A program made the position numbers and the translations under genes. A DNA stretch of 64,000 bases from Hemibagrus wyckioides (lineage: Eukaryota; Chordata; Actinopteri; Siluriformes; Bagridae): the NCBI RefSeq assembly GCF_019097595.1, contig NC_080734.1, positions 6,230,892-6,294,891 of the forward strand. Direction: 5' to 3'. Positions within the stretch are counted from its first letter, which is position 1; each line of letters opens with the position of its first letter. Below are positions 39,236-52,904 of the stretch, piece after piece. The notes beneath the pieces were generated by a model. The model had not been told where the DNA came from, did no database searches, and saw only the letters and a list, made by a program, of their open reading frames with translations.

Positions 39236-42200
39236 ATTGAATTAAAAAGGATCACAGAAATATCTTAAAACATAGTGATAATACGATTTCTTTGTCTTCC
39301 TCACATCCTACACTCTCAAATTTAACCGACATAACCGGACTTTTAAAGCTTTCTCCGAAAAATGCATTACACCCCATGGACCCTTCCAGGTAAAAATATT
39401 GTAAACACTAAAACGCCACTGGGATTAATACTCATAGCACCACCCAAACAACCAGGAAGTCTACAATCTGGTATATTTTCTTCTGAGCATTTAGTTGATC
39501 CCCATCACCAGTGAGTCCCAGGAAACCTGTACATGGACAAGTGCCTGGAGAACAGGTGCAGCTCAAGAGGTAAGCATGAGCCACATTGGCACAAGGTCCA
39601 CATCCCTCCTGGCACACCGTACACACACAGGTTTACTCTCTCTAGGACAGAGTTTCATTGATATGCTGCCAAGCCCAGGGTCTCCAGAGGTAGCATGGCC
39701 TCGTGGCTGAACACAAGAAGCCAAGTAAAGTTACAGCCCTTCGCCTGGCACTCTGAAGCAGTGCTGAGTGGTGACTGCAGGCCGCAGAGTGCCATCATCT
39801 TCATTAAAAAAAAAAGCTATAAAAATAATATATTCAACGGCGCGCACATGAAAACTATAAAAGATTAAAACGACTTGCGGCAACAATCATCTGGATTTCT
39901 GTAAAGTTGCTCTGTGACCATGTCTTCTGTTAAAGCGCTATAAAAACCCACCCTGAATTGAATTTAATGCTACATGATGCATATCTCTGTACATTTATGC
40001 AAATCAAGTTTATAGAACACTTAATCAGGAAGGATTCCACCCTCCATGCTAATAAATTTCAGAATGTTTCTCTGGGCCTTTATGTTAAGCTTTATTAGCC
40101 TAGAAATCAAATCAATCGATCTCCGAGCATAAGATGAACAAAACGCTTCTAAACAAAACGAATCCCAGGTTACGAGAGGTTGTTGATTATTTTCCTACAA
40201 CAGTATGCCCATGAGTATTTTATTCCTTATGTATCAAAGTGTCATTGTAAAGCTTGTTGGGTTCTTATGGGAATGGAGTAGACTGCTGGTAACTTACGTA
40301 CATGAAATAAGGACCTCCAACACGAAGAAAACCAATAAAGTCCTGGCTGAAGGCAAATCTCTTTAGTCCTTCCCCCTACACTAAAACAACCGAGTTAAGC
40401 ATCGCAAGGGCAGATTGGACAAGGGCAACTTTATCAGAACTCCTCCACTTGTCTTCACCTTGTGCCTCTACAAACCCGACAGCTCTTTGCCTTGTGTACA
40501 GGAGACGTTACAAACTACACAATTACACCTTATTGCTTTTCTTGAAACAAGGAATGGATTTTTTTTCCCTCTCGATTTGAGAAAGGAGTTCATTGAGCGT
40601 GACAAATTAGAGCATGCCATTCCTCGTACGCAGATATCCTCATACTCCGAGTCGATCTGAAGCAGAAGCCACACATGGTGAGGGTCAGGACTTCAGGTCG
40701 TGGGTGCACACGCATGATGTGTACCTTTTAATCAACCGGCACCTCTGTGCTTGTCTGCAGTCAGCCGATACATCCTGCAAACAGAAGCACTGAGAAAGGC
40801 TGTTTTTTTGGCCGTGTTCTGATCGATGAAGCCGTCGTCTGTCTCTGATCTCTTAATGCTGAATGGGTAATAAAACATGCACAAATGTTGCTCTTCTGGA
40901 CCAATAAGGCCTTTCATTCACCGCTTGTTTGCATAGCTTGCCTAGATAAGAGACTCATTTTCTATGATATTTTTTCCGCCTCGCAAAGAGTCTAAATTCC
41001 CTATGAATTTTCAAGACCTATTAGCATCTTGAAAGTCTCGGTATTGCCTTGATCTCTTTCAAAAACGTGCCAATGAGAAGATACACTTGAGCCGCTTTCG
41101 ATATGTGCCGAGATACAAGTCTTTCCAAGGAAAGGAAAATGAGACTGACTGCTCCAGGGCATCTATTACCGCAGTGTGTGTGTGGCCTCGGGCTTGCATC
41201 CTGGCTGATTCACTTGGGTTTCTGCTTGGGTTTAAGGTTTTAACTGACCCTTCGTGAGCGCTTGCTTTAGTAGAACAAGTGAAAGATTGAAACTGTATGT
41301 TTGGTTCATGACTGCTTAGTACTGGTTACATCGTGCCTCCACTTTACTTCTGAGAACTGAAATGGGGAAAAAATACAAGCTCCATAGTGGTGTGATAGTG
41401 CTAATGGAGCAAAGACAAAAAAAAAATAACAAACAGTGGGATTCTCCACTTGGAGCGCATGGCAGCATGCTGGGTGCAAATAATCCGACTGATTTAATCT
41501 GACAGACATCATGGAGTGGATACTAGGGATTCCTCACCAGCATTAAAGCAGATAATAAAAGATCCAGAAAACCAATATGACTAAATGGTGACAATTTTTT
41601 TATTGCTTATTTACTGCCATAAATACGTTAGATTTCAATTTAAAGCCATTTTATTTTCACCACATTTGACTAGCACTCTGGACAACACATGAGACCTGGA
41701 TTTTGATTTTGTCCTAAGTCCAGTCGCAATCTAATCTGCTCAATCCAACAGGATCATAAGAGTGAAGCATAACCTTAAGCAAGAAAATATGTAGGATTTC
41801 TAACAATCCAGAGTGAAACCATATTTCAAAGCCCAAAGCGTTAACTCCACCCCCTGGTATAACATTAACCGTTTTCATACAAGTTGGCTTTTACAAGTAC
41901 CTGCTCTTGTGAGACCACTAGAACTCTTACACTGGAACTAATCAGTAGGCTTCGGGTTAAGCTTCCTTGCTGTACTTTATCCTTTAGTCACTCTGAACGT
42001 TCTTTGGCCTTACAACTATAAACATGTTTCAGCAGTTTATTCAGTTTACATGATTTTTTAAAACTGTGAGCATATCACCCACTTGAGGTCTCCCCTGGGG
42101 ATTAGTGCTTTATATGCTATGATCCTGCATATGCTGGGGAATCACCCTACTGGGTGGAAAGGCCATTGGTTCAGTATGCCATGGGCAATTCACCTGACAG

Positions 42201-42314
42201 CTTGCTCCGTTTTTTTATGAATGATTAGCCTCTACTGTGGCCTTCTGTCCACTGAAGATGTCTTACTGTTGCAAAAGTGGCATGGATGGTAACAGTTCAC
42301 GGCTTAGATGGTAA
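39236..42314. other. Intronic sequence, mostly unique
   Basis: A LINE tail remnant lies at 39895-39965 (CTGTAAAGTTGCTCTGTGAC, TGTTAAAGCGCTATAAAAA). I recognise nothing else. The stretch 40080-41110 is repeat-free and complex, but no coding exon stands out. Confidence 0.45.
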
Positions 42315-42375
42315 ATAGGTTTCAATTATACAGTGCCTTTCTCATACCCAAGGTCACATTACAACTGCGCAGAAA
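42315..42375 (-). repeat. LINE 3' tail remnant
   Basis: TACAGTGCCTTTCTCATACC and CAAGGTCAC resemble the 3' end of the LINE at 36190 (GGCGCCTTTCTCAACACCCA, AGGACACC). Confidence 0.45.
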
Positions 42376-45300
42376 GAAACACAAAACGGTAAAGAAAAAC
42401 CTAACGGATCTGTAAGCATCAAAAGCTATTGAATAGCACAGCTGATAAGACTGTAGACCTACATCAGTACAATCCATACACAACCTGCAGAGCTGCAGCA
42501 TCGCTAGGCGCCACTGCCCTAAACGCCATGCTGTAGGATTCATGGAGTCATGCAAAACAAGCGCAGGCACATCACAGCTCCAATTAAATCAACAAACAAG
42601 TTCTGACATTGATGAAAGATGAAGGCTAGACAAAATCAGATGCTTTGGAGTGCAACCACAAGTGAACTGGATGACAAAGTCGGCCAAAAGAATTTTAAGG
42701 TGCAACAGTCAAAATGTCATTTCCTACTAGAACAAATAACGCAGAATTTTATGTAGACATGATAAAACTAAATTATAGTTTAAGCCATTATTTCAGAACA
42801 CGTCAGTCCCTCTGCGCTGGGATGTATGTTTGTATACCTTTCGTCAATCATTTTATAGACACGCCCCAATGTACCATGACATCCTAACCAATAGTTATTT
42901 GGTTATTGTCTTTGTGTGTTTTTAGAGTTGTAACTTTGCTTGATGACGTGACTGTCCTTACTAATGGTATAGCTTTGCATACATGGGTGAAAACGTGGAA
43001 AATTCAAATCTTACTCAGCTCCACCCACTGAATTTTTTAATTTTATTTTATTTTTTTACAAACCTTAACTAACTCCTCTAAAAATGAACCAAAAGAAAGA
43101 CACTTACAAGAAATAAGCATAACAAATACAAACAAATAAAATAAAAAACTACATTCTACTATATCTGATGTAAATATCAAATGCACTGACGATCAGCAGA
43201 GAAGCAAGGTTTTTGTCTTTAGCTTAACATCTACATAATTAAGGGAAAAGGAAACGATGTATGAAGGAATAGAAAACCTGGTTGTGTATTTGAATAGAAC
43301 ACTCAAACGCATGCTGTAGATGCCTGCAGCTTTTTCCTTCGCTCCCTAAAGCTTTAGCAGGTGGGAAAAAAAAAAGTCTAATCTAAGGGGCATCTGTTCA
43401 ATCTAAACTACTGCTAAGTAGGGGCTGGAAAGAGTGCACATAGCTAATGGATTGTTCCAACCCAACAGTGTCACTTTGGCTGAGTGCATATTTACTTTCA
43501 TTTGGATTTTTAATCTGGATGCTTGTATTTAAAGGCTAAAATGTGACGGGTGTCTCTTCCGATGCGTCAGCTGGCGTTCATCGATTTACAGTAATCAAAA
43601 GCCCCTCTGAGCGTTTGTGCCTAAAATGATTCTGACATTGATTTCCTTTTCATGCAACAATTACCATTAAAAGGTCAGCGACGCTCATGGGGAAAACCAT
43701 GAATGGCAGCCTGACTCCCATGGTGGCCGTTTGTTTCTATCCAGCCACTGATCAGCGCGATTATTTTTGGCTCTGCATGGGTGAATTATCACCGAACTGT
43801 AAAGCAGGGCTACTGCGGTTGCTGAGATCGTTCTCAATCTTGTCTGCAGCCACTCCAGGAATGGGACCTTACTACAGCGAGGCAGGAAGGATGGCAGGAC
43901 ACCAGATGGGACGGCATGCACTAATATGATTACCGCCGCGGCCAGACTTAATGCGGGCATTAGGATTCAGGATGCCTGTAGGTGTGACAGTAACCCTGAA
44001 GAACTCTTACCTGCACTTTCATACTGCTGGCTTTTGAGCTTGACTGGTGATACATGACATACTCAAGCTTAGAGCTCTGGAACTGGCTCCCAAAACCTAT
44101 TTGATATAGATTAGCCAAGTCAGCTGAAAAGGATTTCTGTTTGATCAAAATGAGAAGCGAGGGAGGGAATGTCTGCTTTCATTCTCAGTTTTAGTTCCTA
44201 ACTCACAGGATCTTAAACTTTTCACCGCCTGGGACTACTTTTACAGCAAAATAAATTCCACATATGCCCTCAGTTCAGCCTTATATTATAAACATAATCT
44301 AGCTATTCAAATATTGCACTCATTACTTGACTGTGTACAGTAGCATTCCGGTTATTTATCTTCAAGGCATTTGTTTACAGACCTGTTTGGTTTTGCTTTA
44401 CTGAGGCTTGGATTTGAAGGCATTTCATTTTTACTGAGCACTCAAACTGGCTAATAAATCTAAGTACATAATAAATATAATAGCTTTGATAATGGAGGGT
44501 TGTGATTTCCACCAAAATGAAAATGTATGTATTTTGAAAATCATTATGCTTCAAAGACCCCACTTTCACTGCCCTAGATACACATTAGTACGCATAAAAA
44601 TAAACATCTTGGTGTTTTTACTCCTTTCAGACAATTTGCTTACAGATCAATATGAAGGGAAACGTTGGAAGATCCGAACAACAAACCAGGTAGGTTTACC
44701 AGGCTACAGAGAGAAACTGTTATCCAAGTTCTATGATTGGGTAATCGGCAAGGATTCAGCAAAACCAAAACAGACCAACATAGACATAGTATCGATTGCA
44801 TGATGTTGGAATCTCTAGCTGTAAAAAAACAAAAAAACAAAACAAAAAAAAAACAACCCTAGCTGTACTGCATGAGCGATTTCGAGTAAATGTTACATAC
44901 GCAATGATGCAGATTAATGCTCATGTTTTATACTCTGTCTTCCGAATGAATGAAATCAACTGTCTTTTCCTTCTTTAATTCCTTAATCGAAATGAATTAA
45001 ATGTCTAATTACTTAAAGTGAAAAAGACAAAAGCAGTACAACTAGGAACAATATCCAGAACAATGAATGAACCTTTTTCAATTGTAGCAATTTTCCTGGG
45101 AGGAAAATACTGGCATATACACATATTGGGGAGATGACAGGCAACTTTGACAGCACGTCTCTAGACATCTTTCGAGACAATACATGTCCGCGGTGGAAGA
45201 CACGTGGTGAACATCGACGCTGCGCCGATTAGACAGAAGACAATTAAAGCGATATTAAGCGAAGGTCTTTCAGGAGCCCTAGCGCATACTGATAAGGAGT

Positions 45301-47150
45301 CTGGATCGGCTTGGTGAGGCTGGCCACTGATTTACATCTGATTAGCATGTGAGGGAAAAGTTCATCCTTAGCGTGATCTGCACAGCTGTGGATGCCAGAC
45401 TCACACTGCAGGTATGCATGAGAAGAAACTGTGCCAGAAACCTGTTTTTTCTTCATAGGATTTTTTTATACCATGATTCTTAAGTCAAGTTGGTTTTGAA
45501 TAGATGGAAACATACAAATATCTTTACAAAAATTTTCTCAATAAATTTACAACCATTCTTCAGTTGTCCCTCTGGTTAAAGAAGAGACTCCTACACTGGA
45601 CAGTAGAAAACCCTTGGGTTCCACTAGCATGCCACCTTATCTCTATTCAGTGTTAACGATTAGCCTTGTCTATTCCATACCTTGGAGCTGAATTAACCCT
45701 CTCCAGTGCTAATTTATATCGCAACCTTGATAAAAGTTTATATAAAAACTATACCATGCTGCAGTGTAGTCAACACTTGCCACATCTACCCACCCATATG
45801 TATTTTCACACGTGTCACCACACACAGTGGCATTAACAATTTAACTAACAAGTACATGCTGCTGTGAAGTTATATATACACCAAAGACCAAAAAAATCTG
45901 TAATAAAGTTTGAAAAAAAACAACAACTGGGGTTTAGCCCTAGGTGATCTGCCCTCACCTTTCCTAAAATGTAGACAGTCTAGTCTGTGTCAGTCCTTTA
46001 TAAAACCAATATGTAAAACTGTTCCTCTTACATGTTCTGGCACAAGAATGCCTTTGATTTGGGTAATTCTGCACCCTTCCTGTTACCAGGACAAGCTGTG
46101 CTTTTATGTCTTAAGTTCATGAGAGCACAACGTTTACAGCTGCTATAACACAAGTGATAACAAGAACTGACTTGTTTCACAGATGTTACATGTTGTATAA
46201 ACAAAAAGATTTGTAAACTTTTAGCATCACACCTAATACTACAGTAAATGAATCAAAAGGTATTTACCAAGTCATCTGTAGTGAAATGCCTCACTGAAAA
46301 AGAATGAAACCAAAGTAGTTACTGGTGGCATGGTGCCATTGTTACATGCCTGGTACAAACACAATAGGCAGTTAATGAGTTTTTTTTAGGTGAAAACTAA
46401 GTTAGTGTTTGTGATTTCTGACTGTGGGTGTCCTGTTTCAGAAAAGCAGGGAGTGGCTCTCTAGTCAGCCTTAGAGAGCTAGGGGTGAAGTGATCTTGTT
46501 TATAACTCCCATAGCTGTTTATTTTACTTCTTTTGTTAATGTGGTTATGATAATGATTGTTAATCTGAGGTTTTGCAGGCATTGTCCGTACTTTAGGGTA
46601 ACGTTTTAACTTCACTAAGGTTTTGTTTCTTTTCACACTTTTCAGTCATAAATAATTAATTTTTGTAAATATTGTATATGCAAAAAAACCCACTAAAGGA
46701 CGTTAGTTATTTGTCAGCGAACCAACAGTGTACTGTATATAGCCATACAAACAGAAACATCTTCAAGCCTCGAGGTATGATATTGTTATATTACACAGCC
46801 CTAGTTGATTATGTGTGTTCTTTCTGTCTGATTTGAAGCTGGACTATTGATCCACCAGTCTGCTGACGGTCTGTGGTAACTCTGTGGTTAATCTATTACA
46901 GGGCACTGTCTAGACTGTTTTAAATTGGCTCCGAAAATAAAAGCATGACGTTACAATTTATCTATTTATGATCGGATCTGGTCCGCCTTGATCTGATCCC
47001 TAAATATACATCCTTTCGCTATCCGTATTAAGTCAGACGTCTCGCACACGACTTGCATACTTGGCTTTTCTCTATCTTTGGAGATGTGATGACACATGGA
47101 AGTTAATAAAGACATCATTTTAAACATCATCCTGTCTGAGAAGCTTTCTC
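42376..47150. other. Intronic sequence, unique
   Basis: No repeat family was recognised except A runs (44822-44855). A complex block at 43540-43980 is listed separately. The open frames here lack family motifs. Confidence 0.45.
43540..43980. promoter_or_regulatory. Candidate conserved non-coding element in intron 1
   Basis: Over 400 bases of repeat-free, mixed-composition DNA with developmental-site words (TTACAGTAATCAAAAG, CAACAATTACCATTAAAAGG, CACTGATCAGCGCGATTATT). Frames of 80 and 91 codons are open on opposite strands but have no protein motif, so coding is not claimed. Confidence 0.22.
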
Positions 47151-47810
47151 CTTCCTGACATGTCCCAGGCTGCCGCTGCTGATCTAACGGGCCACGTCCT
47201 TAACCTTTGACTGCTCTGCTTCGACTGCACTCTGCCTCGGCTGTGAGGAAGAGAAATCCATCAAATCTGAAACAATCACAGAAACACAATGGGGCTGGTT
47301 CTACTCAGAGAAATGCTAACGACCTTTTCCTGATGTTTTGACTCATGTGAAACTTGACAACAATGCTGAAAAAGTATACTAACCTTCTGACGTTGAGCTT
47401 ATAGCCCACGCTCACCCTGATACACTGCAAACAACAAGAACTGCCTTTTATAACATTCTCCCTGGCCATAATGTAGTGACCGGTGTATTCCAACAAGCTC
47501 TTGAGTTTTAAGCATCTTAATGATGACTGGGAAGACGTCCCTTTCCTGACATGGACCAGGCTGCCAGAAAGCAAGCAACCATCACCTGATCTCATGGGCA
47601 ACACTCGACTGCTCTGCTTCGACTGTATCCTGTCTCAGCTGTAAGGAAGAGAAATCCATCAAATCATAATGAATTACAGTAGAGCTACTTCTACTACTAA
47701 AAAAAAATGCTGACCTTCCCTCGAGGTCAAGCTTCGCCTTCCTTGAATCTATAAACAATGAGACCGTTCTTAATGAGAACGTGTACTGACCTTCTGACGC
47801 TGAACTTTTT
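47150..47810. repeat. Diverged tandem duplication, about 400-bp period
   Basis: Two copies in direct order: TTCCTGACATG at 47152 and 47543, GACTGCTCTGCTTCGACTG at 47209 and 47607, GGAAGAGAAATCCATCAAAT at 47247 and 47645, CCTTCTGACG at 47383 and 47790. Offsets run from 391 to 407 because of small indels. It lies 565 bases downstream of exon 1 in the gene's direction. Confidence 0.85.
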
Positions 47811-48374
47811 TCGTGCCTGGAGTTCGAACCCTGTCCTTCAATGATCATTTCCTCTGTAACACGGCTTCGTTATCGTAGCACGCAGCAAAGCCGTTGGATG
47901 GCATTTCACTTTCAGAATGCTCTTTTTCTCTCCCTGTTCAGTAAAGCCAAGTGAAACTCCAAACTCAGTAGCCTTTACCACGTGTGAGGGGTCAAGTATC
48001 TATTCCCACGTTCCCGAGGCGATCAGATGAATATGACGTCATGTACATCGCTAAAACCGTTTGACAAACTTGTTCTCAGTCAGCTGGCTTAGGAAAGTGA
48101 GCTAATACTTGAAGCTGGGTTTATCTAAAGTGCTGCAAGGCTAGTGTTTTGTGTAGGCTTTTGTTTGCTCGTGTTCAAAAAATATCCCTGTGCTCGAGGC
48201 GAAATTCTGACTAGACCGTAATTAGACAGCTACTTCTAATCCGAGGAAGCTAACTTACCTCAACGCTGACGTTTGACTAACTCGTGTGGGGTTTTTTGGT
48301 TCGTTTTTTTTTTTTTTTGTTTTGGGGGAAACATGGTTACGAATTTCGTACACGACGTGGAAGGTTTATTTTAC
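47811..48374. other. man1a1: First bases of intron 1
   Basis: Starts with the donor GTAAAA and includes a T run at 48305-48318 on the plus strand. No recognised element otherwise. Confidence 0.5.
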
Positions 48375-48869
48375 CTCTTTAATTTTGGCTCGTTTCTCCC
48401 TCGTTTCCGGGTCGGAGGGCTCGTGCCCCGTTGCCCCAGGTGGCTGCGCGTACTCGATAACAGGCAGAGAGCCGTCGTTCTTCTCGCCTCCTCTGTTCTT
48501 CGCTACTTGGTCCTTTTCGCTTCGGATGTCCTGCTTGATTTCATCCGGCCGCTTCTGGAGCGTGTCCTTGGCTTCGAGCAGAGCCTGTTCGTGGTCTCTT
48601 CTGATCTTGGCTAAGATTTTCTCGTCCTTGCCCGTGCCGCCGAAGTCTCCGTCCGTACCTGTCCGGGTGTCGCCCTCCACCGCCGGGTCCGAGCGGAAGA
48701 AAAACAGCTTGGATGAATCCGGGAGGAAGAAGATAGCTCCGAAGCAGAAGGTGATGAACGCGCTGAAAACTAAGAGCAGAATGAATTTCTCCGTTAGCCT
48801 GAACGAGGTCGCGCTAACGGACTTCCTACTCGGGGGTGCCGTGAAAGGCATGAGAATAGCTACAGGCAT
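48375..48869 (-). CDS. man1a1: Mannosyl-oligosaccharide alpha-1,2-mannosidase IA, exon 1 (start codon, membrane anchor, stem)
   Basis: 165 codons in phase 0. The start at 48869 gives MPVAILMPF, the same opening as mammalian MAN1A1 (MPV), with A at -3; a second in-frame ATG is codon 7. Residues 1-28 are a basic cytosolic tail, 29-49 a hydrophobic signal anchor (FILLLVFSAFITFCFGAIFF) followed by LPDSSK. This makes a type II Golgi membrane protein. Residues 52-165 form the lumenal stem, with a charged, probably coiled-coil stretch at about 84-125 (KIRRDHEQALLEAKDTLQK) and the family-typical REKRAKIKE at the end. The donor is GAG/GTAAAA. The enzyme trims alpha-1,2-mannose from N-glycans in the cis Golgi. 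The stem is shorter than in mammals. Confidence 0.96.
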
Positions 48870-49260
48870 TTTTTCTTCTTCTTCTTCTTCTTCTTCTTCT
48901 TCTTCTTCTTCTTTTTCTTTCTTCTGTGAGAGAGGAGTCAGAATCCTTCTACAAGACTGCTATCCCCTCGGTTTACACTCCGGGAGTAAACATGGACGCC
49001 TGTAGACACGGGTGTAAAAGTAAATCCTCCTCAGGAAAGTTGCAGCACTCCGCTGATCATACTGAAACATCTGTGGTGAAGGAAAAGTCTCTCTGCTGTG
49101 GCTACAGCGGATTACAGCGCGGGAGGCGTGGCCGGGAAATATGATTGGCACAGCTCTCTGGCCAACCATCTCACTCGCATTGACTAACGTTATTGTGGGC
49201 GTGGTTAGCGGACGAGCGGGCCAAACGTGGATGTGCTGTTCACACGTTATTGGTCATGAA
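48870..49260 (-). promoter_or_regulatory. man1a1: man1a1 5' leader and putative promoter
   Basis: Upstream of the start codon in gene direction. Two ATTGG words on the plus strand (49145-49149 and 49249-49253) give CCAAT boxes in the gene's orientation, and GC-rich words (GGGCGTGG at 49197, GCGCGGGAGGCGTGG at 49117) resemble Sp/KLF sites. I see no TATA box at a suitable place. The start of transcription cannot be fixed from sequence; a TATA-less promoter between about 48950 and 49150 is my inference. Confidence 0.6.
48873..48911 (-). repeat. (GAA)13 trinucleotide repeat in the man1a1 5' leader
   Basis: Thirteen uninterrupted TTC units on the plus strand, GAA in the transcript. They start 3 bases before the start codon. 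More purine-rich sequence follows up to about 48923. Confidence 0.95.
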
Positions 49261-49482
49261 GTCCAGCTGTAAAAATCTACCTGGTATATTATTTTAATCC
49301 AGCTATTATAACTTATTGTATTTTTTTTTTTTTGCTTAATTCATTAATTAATTCTGCTAGGTTCTGTCTAGTTCATTCACATTGTCCTGTAGATTGATTG
49401 CCCTCATCCTTTTCTTCTATCTGCTCTTTGACTAGTCCAGTGGTCTGTACCGCTGGACTATGTGTTGCAGCATGCTACCACA
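49261..49482. other. 5' flank, nothing recognised
   Basis: AT-rich with a T run at 49321-49334. Confidence 0.4.
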
Positions 49483-49652
49483 ACATTTACATTTCTGGCA
49501 CACCCTTATCCAGAGGGACTTACAATTTATCTCATTCTATACAAGGGCCTTGCTCAGGGGCCCCAGCAACGGCAGCTTGGGGGACCTGGGGTTCAAACTC
49601 ACAACGCTCTGATCAGTAATCCAACACGTTAACCACCAAGCTACCACAACCC
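49483..49652 (-). mobile_element. SINE family A, reverse orientation
   Basis: Begins with the tail complement ACATTTACATTTCTGGCA. Then CTTATCCAGAGGGACTTAC, GGGCCTTGCTCAGGGGCCCC, the B-box complement CTGGGGTTCAAACTC and the A-box complement AACCACCAAGCTACCACAAC. Confidence 0.9.
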
Positions 49653-49829
49653 ATACAGTTCGAACATTATAGAGGCTTGACAATAGAAACACTTGACAAT
49701 TCAGTTTTATTTCTTATCTTATTTTACAGAATCCACAATTTACTTTATTAATAAAAACCATCTGAACACGTTGTTGTCGTTGTCACTGTTGTTGTATATT
49801 AACAAGATTTAAATAGAAAAAATATGTAA

Positions 49830-50766
<937 letters not shown>

Positions 50767-52284
50767 ATTTTTTTTTCTTTCTTTCTTAATTTATTCCTGG
50801 AAATAACTGTAATTTTCTTCTAACTTTTTTTTATCTATCGTTGGTCTCACAATATATATATTTTTAATTATCATTATTTTAATCTGCTACAACTTTATAA
50901 AACATAATCTATAATCTGTTAAAATACATAAAACACTTTACTGTTTAAAATAAACAATATAATTAGTTTTAATTAAACTAGTTTTATTTGTTTACTTGTT
51001 TAATGAATTTATTAGATATTACAAAGTGCAGTTTAAAACAGAAACAGTAATATCCAGGAATCACCAAATGCATTTATGTTTATAAATAAACTTTAAACTG
51101 GCACTTTGCAACTTCAGGTGGAAAAAAAGGTAAAAAAAAAAAGATTTTAATTGGACACATATGACATATGCTTATCAACTTTAATTATAAATAATTTAAT
51201 TCACCATATTATACATAAACATGATGATTAGTATATTAATGTATTATTTTTAATGAGGAACATTTGTATAATGTCTGCCTGGGTTCATAGAAAATGTCAC
51301 TACAGTGCTTTCAGCTCAGTGTGGGTTATTTGCTAAGTTGGCCATGTGACAGCATGAGTAACATCTGAACTTTGGACCCAGAGATTTGTTCAGTTTGATC
51401 GTTGCTTAATTCAAACATCAGTGTTGATGTTACAAAGCAAAGAGAAAATAACATCATCTTTAATGTTTTCAAAATATGAGCTTCCTTTATATTAAATATG
51501 ATCTTTCACTTCAATAAAGGCAGCTCAAATGTCTTCACATTTTATTTTAGATTGAGTTGCGCTTGTCTTTATAATGTGAATGACCCTCTGAAGTCCTCTT
51601 TCTTTTCTCACTGGACTCTACTGTAATTGTGGGGTCCTTTGTGAATGCTCGATTATAGTGTGAAATGGATTACACACCGTTTGACACTTTGCTCTTTGCT
51701 TTGAGGAATCTCAATTGCTTTCCTTCAATGCGAACACTTTATGAGCCTTCGTGTAAATAAAACAAGCAAAAGAAAAAGAAACAGATTTGGTGTGAAATAA
51801 GAAAATCACCACAGACCTGAGCAAATAGTTGCTGAATGAAGGCCATTACAGCTGCACTGACTTTCACAGTGACCCCATAACGGTGTGACTTGCACAGCTC
51901 TAAATACAAGTGTATGCAAAACCGTATACATTAAAACCTTTTTCTTTTCAGCTGCTCACATTCTCTTATTTCTCTCCTTTGAATGGGTATTTGCAAATAT
52001 ATACTCCAAGCCAAAAGTTGTTGAACTGCATGTCTTTAGCGATTTTTATTTGAAAAATAAAATCTAAAATTATAAAAACCAAAGACAAAAATATGTGTAA
52101 ATAAATTGTGAAATGTTCGTCAAATGTTTAGTGAATTGAGAAATTTTGAAAATGGGTTTATTTTAAAGGAACAATCCAGATTTTTCTTTTTTTTTTTAAT
52201 TTACATAAAATACCAGTTCTTCCAGGATTTAGGTTTTTTTTGTAGAATTGTTGCAGCGAAAAATGTTTATATATATACACATAC
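50767..52284. other. 5' flanking DNA, nothing recognised
   Basis: AT-rich unique sequence with T and A runs. The open frame at 51885-52067 has no motif. Confidence 0.45.
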
Positions 52285-52900
52285 ATACATACATCAGGAA
52301 TAACATTATGAGCAGTGAGAGGTGAAGTGAATAAGACTGATGATCTCATCATGGTACCTGTTAGTGGGTGGGATATATTAGACAGCAAGTGAACATTTTG
52401 CCCTCAAAGTTGAAAATTCAGCAAGCGTAAGGATTTGAGAGAGTTTGACAAGGGCCAAATTGTGATGGCTAAGGAAGGAACAAGGAAGGAACAGTGGTGA
52501 ACCAGCGACAGGGTCATGGGCAACCAAGGCTCACTGATGCATATGGGGAGGGAAAACTGGCCCGTGTGATCCGATCTAACAGACGAGCTATTGTTGCTCA
52601 AATTGCTGAAGAAGTTAATGTTGGTTCTGATAGAAAGGTGTCAGAATACACAGTGCATTACAGTTTGTTGTATATGGGGTGCCCATGTTGACCCCTGTGC
52701 ACCACCAAAAGCACCAGCATTGGGCACGTGAGCATCAGAACTGAACCTCGAAGCAATGGAAGAAGGTGGCCGGGTCTGATGAATCATGTTTTCTTTTACA
52801 TCACGTGGATGGCCTGGTGCGTGTGTGTCGCTTACCAGGGGAACACATGGCACCAGGATGCCCTATGGGAAGAAGGCAAGCCGACGGAAGCAGTGTAAAA
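52285..52900 (+). mobile_element. Tc1/mariner fragment, right end missing
   Basis: The left part repeats the element at 186-738: GGAATAACATTATGAGCAGT, GGTGAAGTGAATAAGACTGA, GTGGGTGGGATATATTAGAC, AAGCGTAAGGATTTGAGAGA. The first half of the transposase DNA-binding domain is deleted: sequence jumps from GTGATGGCTAAGG to GAAGGAACAGTGGTGAACC. This copy keeps part of the catalytic region that the first copy has lost (about 52650-52880, ending AGGCAAGCCGACGGAAGCAG). No right inverted repeat follows; the sequence passes into the repeat also seen at 32740. Confidence 0.88.
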
Positions 52901-52904
52901 ACAA

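Noticed and set aside
43685..43960. Overlapping open frames on both strands as a possible gene
   Set aside because: Neither has recognisable domains or splice context. The region is more plausibly non-coding.
48286..49005. 239-codon open frame on the plus strand
   Set aside because: It lies opposite exon 1 of man1a1. The minus-strand frame has the family's membrane anchor and stem motifs and a splice donor; the plus-strand frame is composed of antisense codons and the TTC repeat read as serine.
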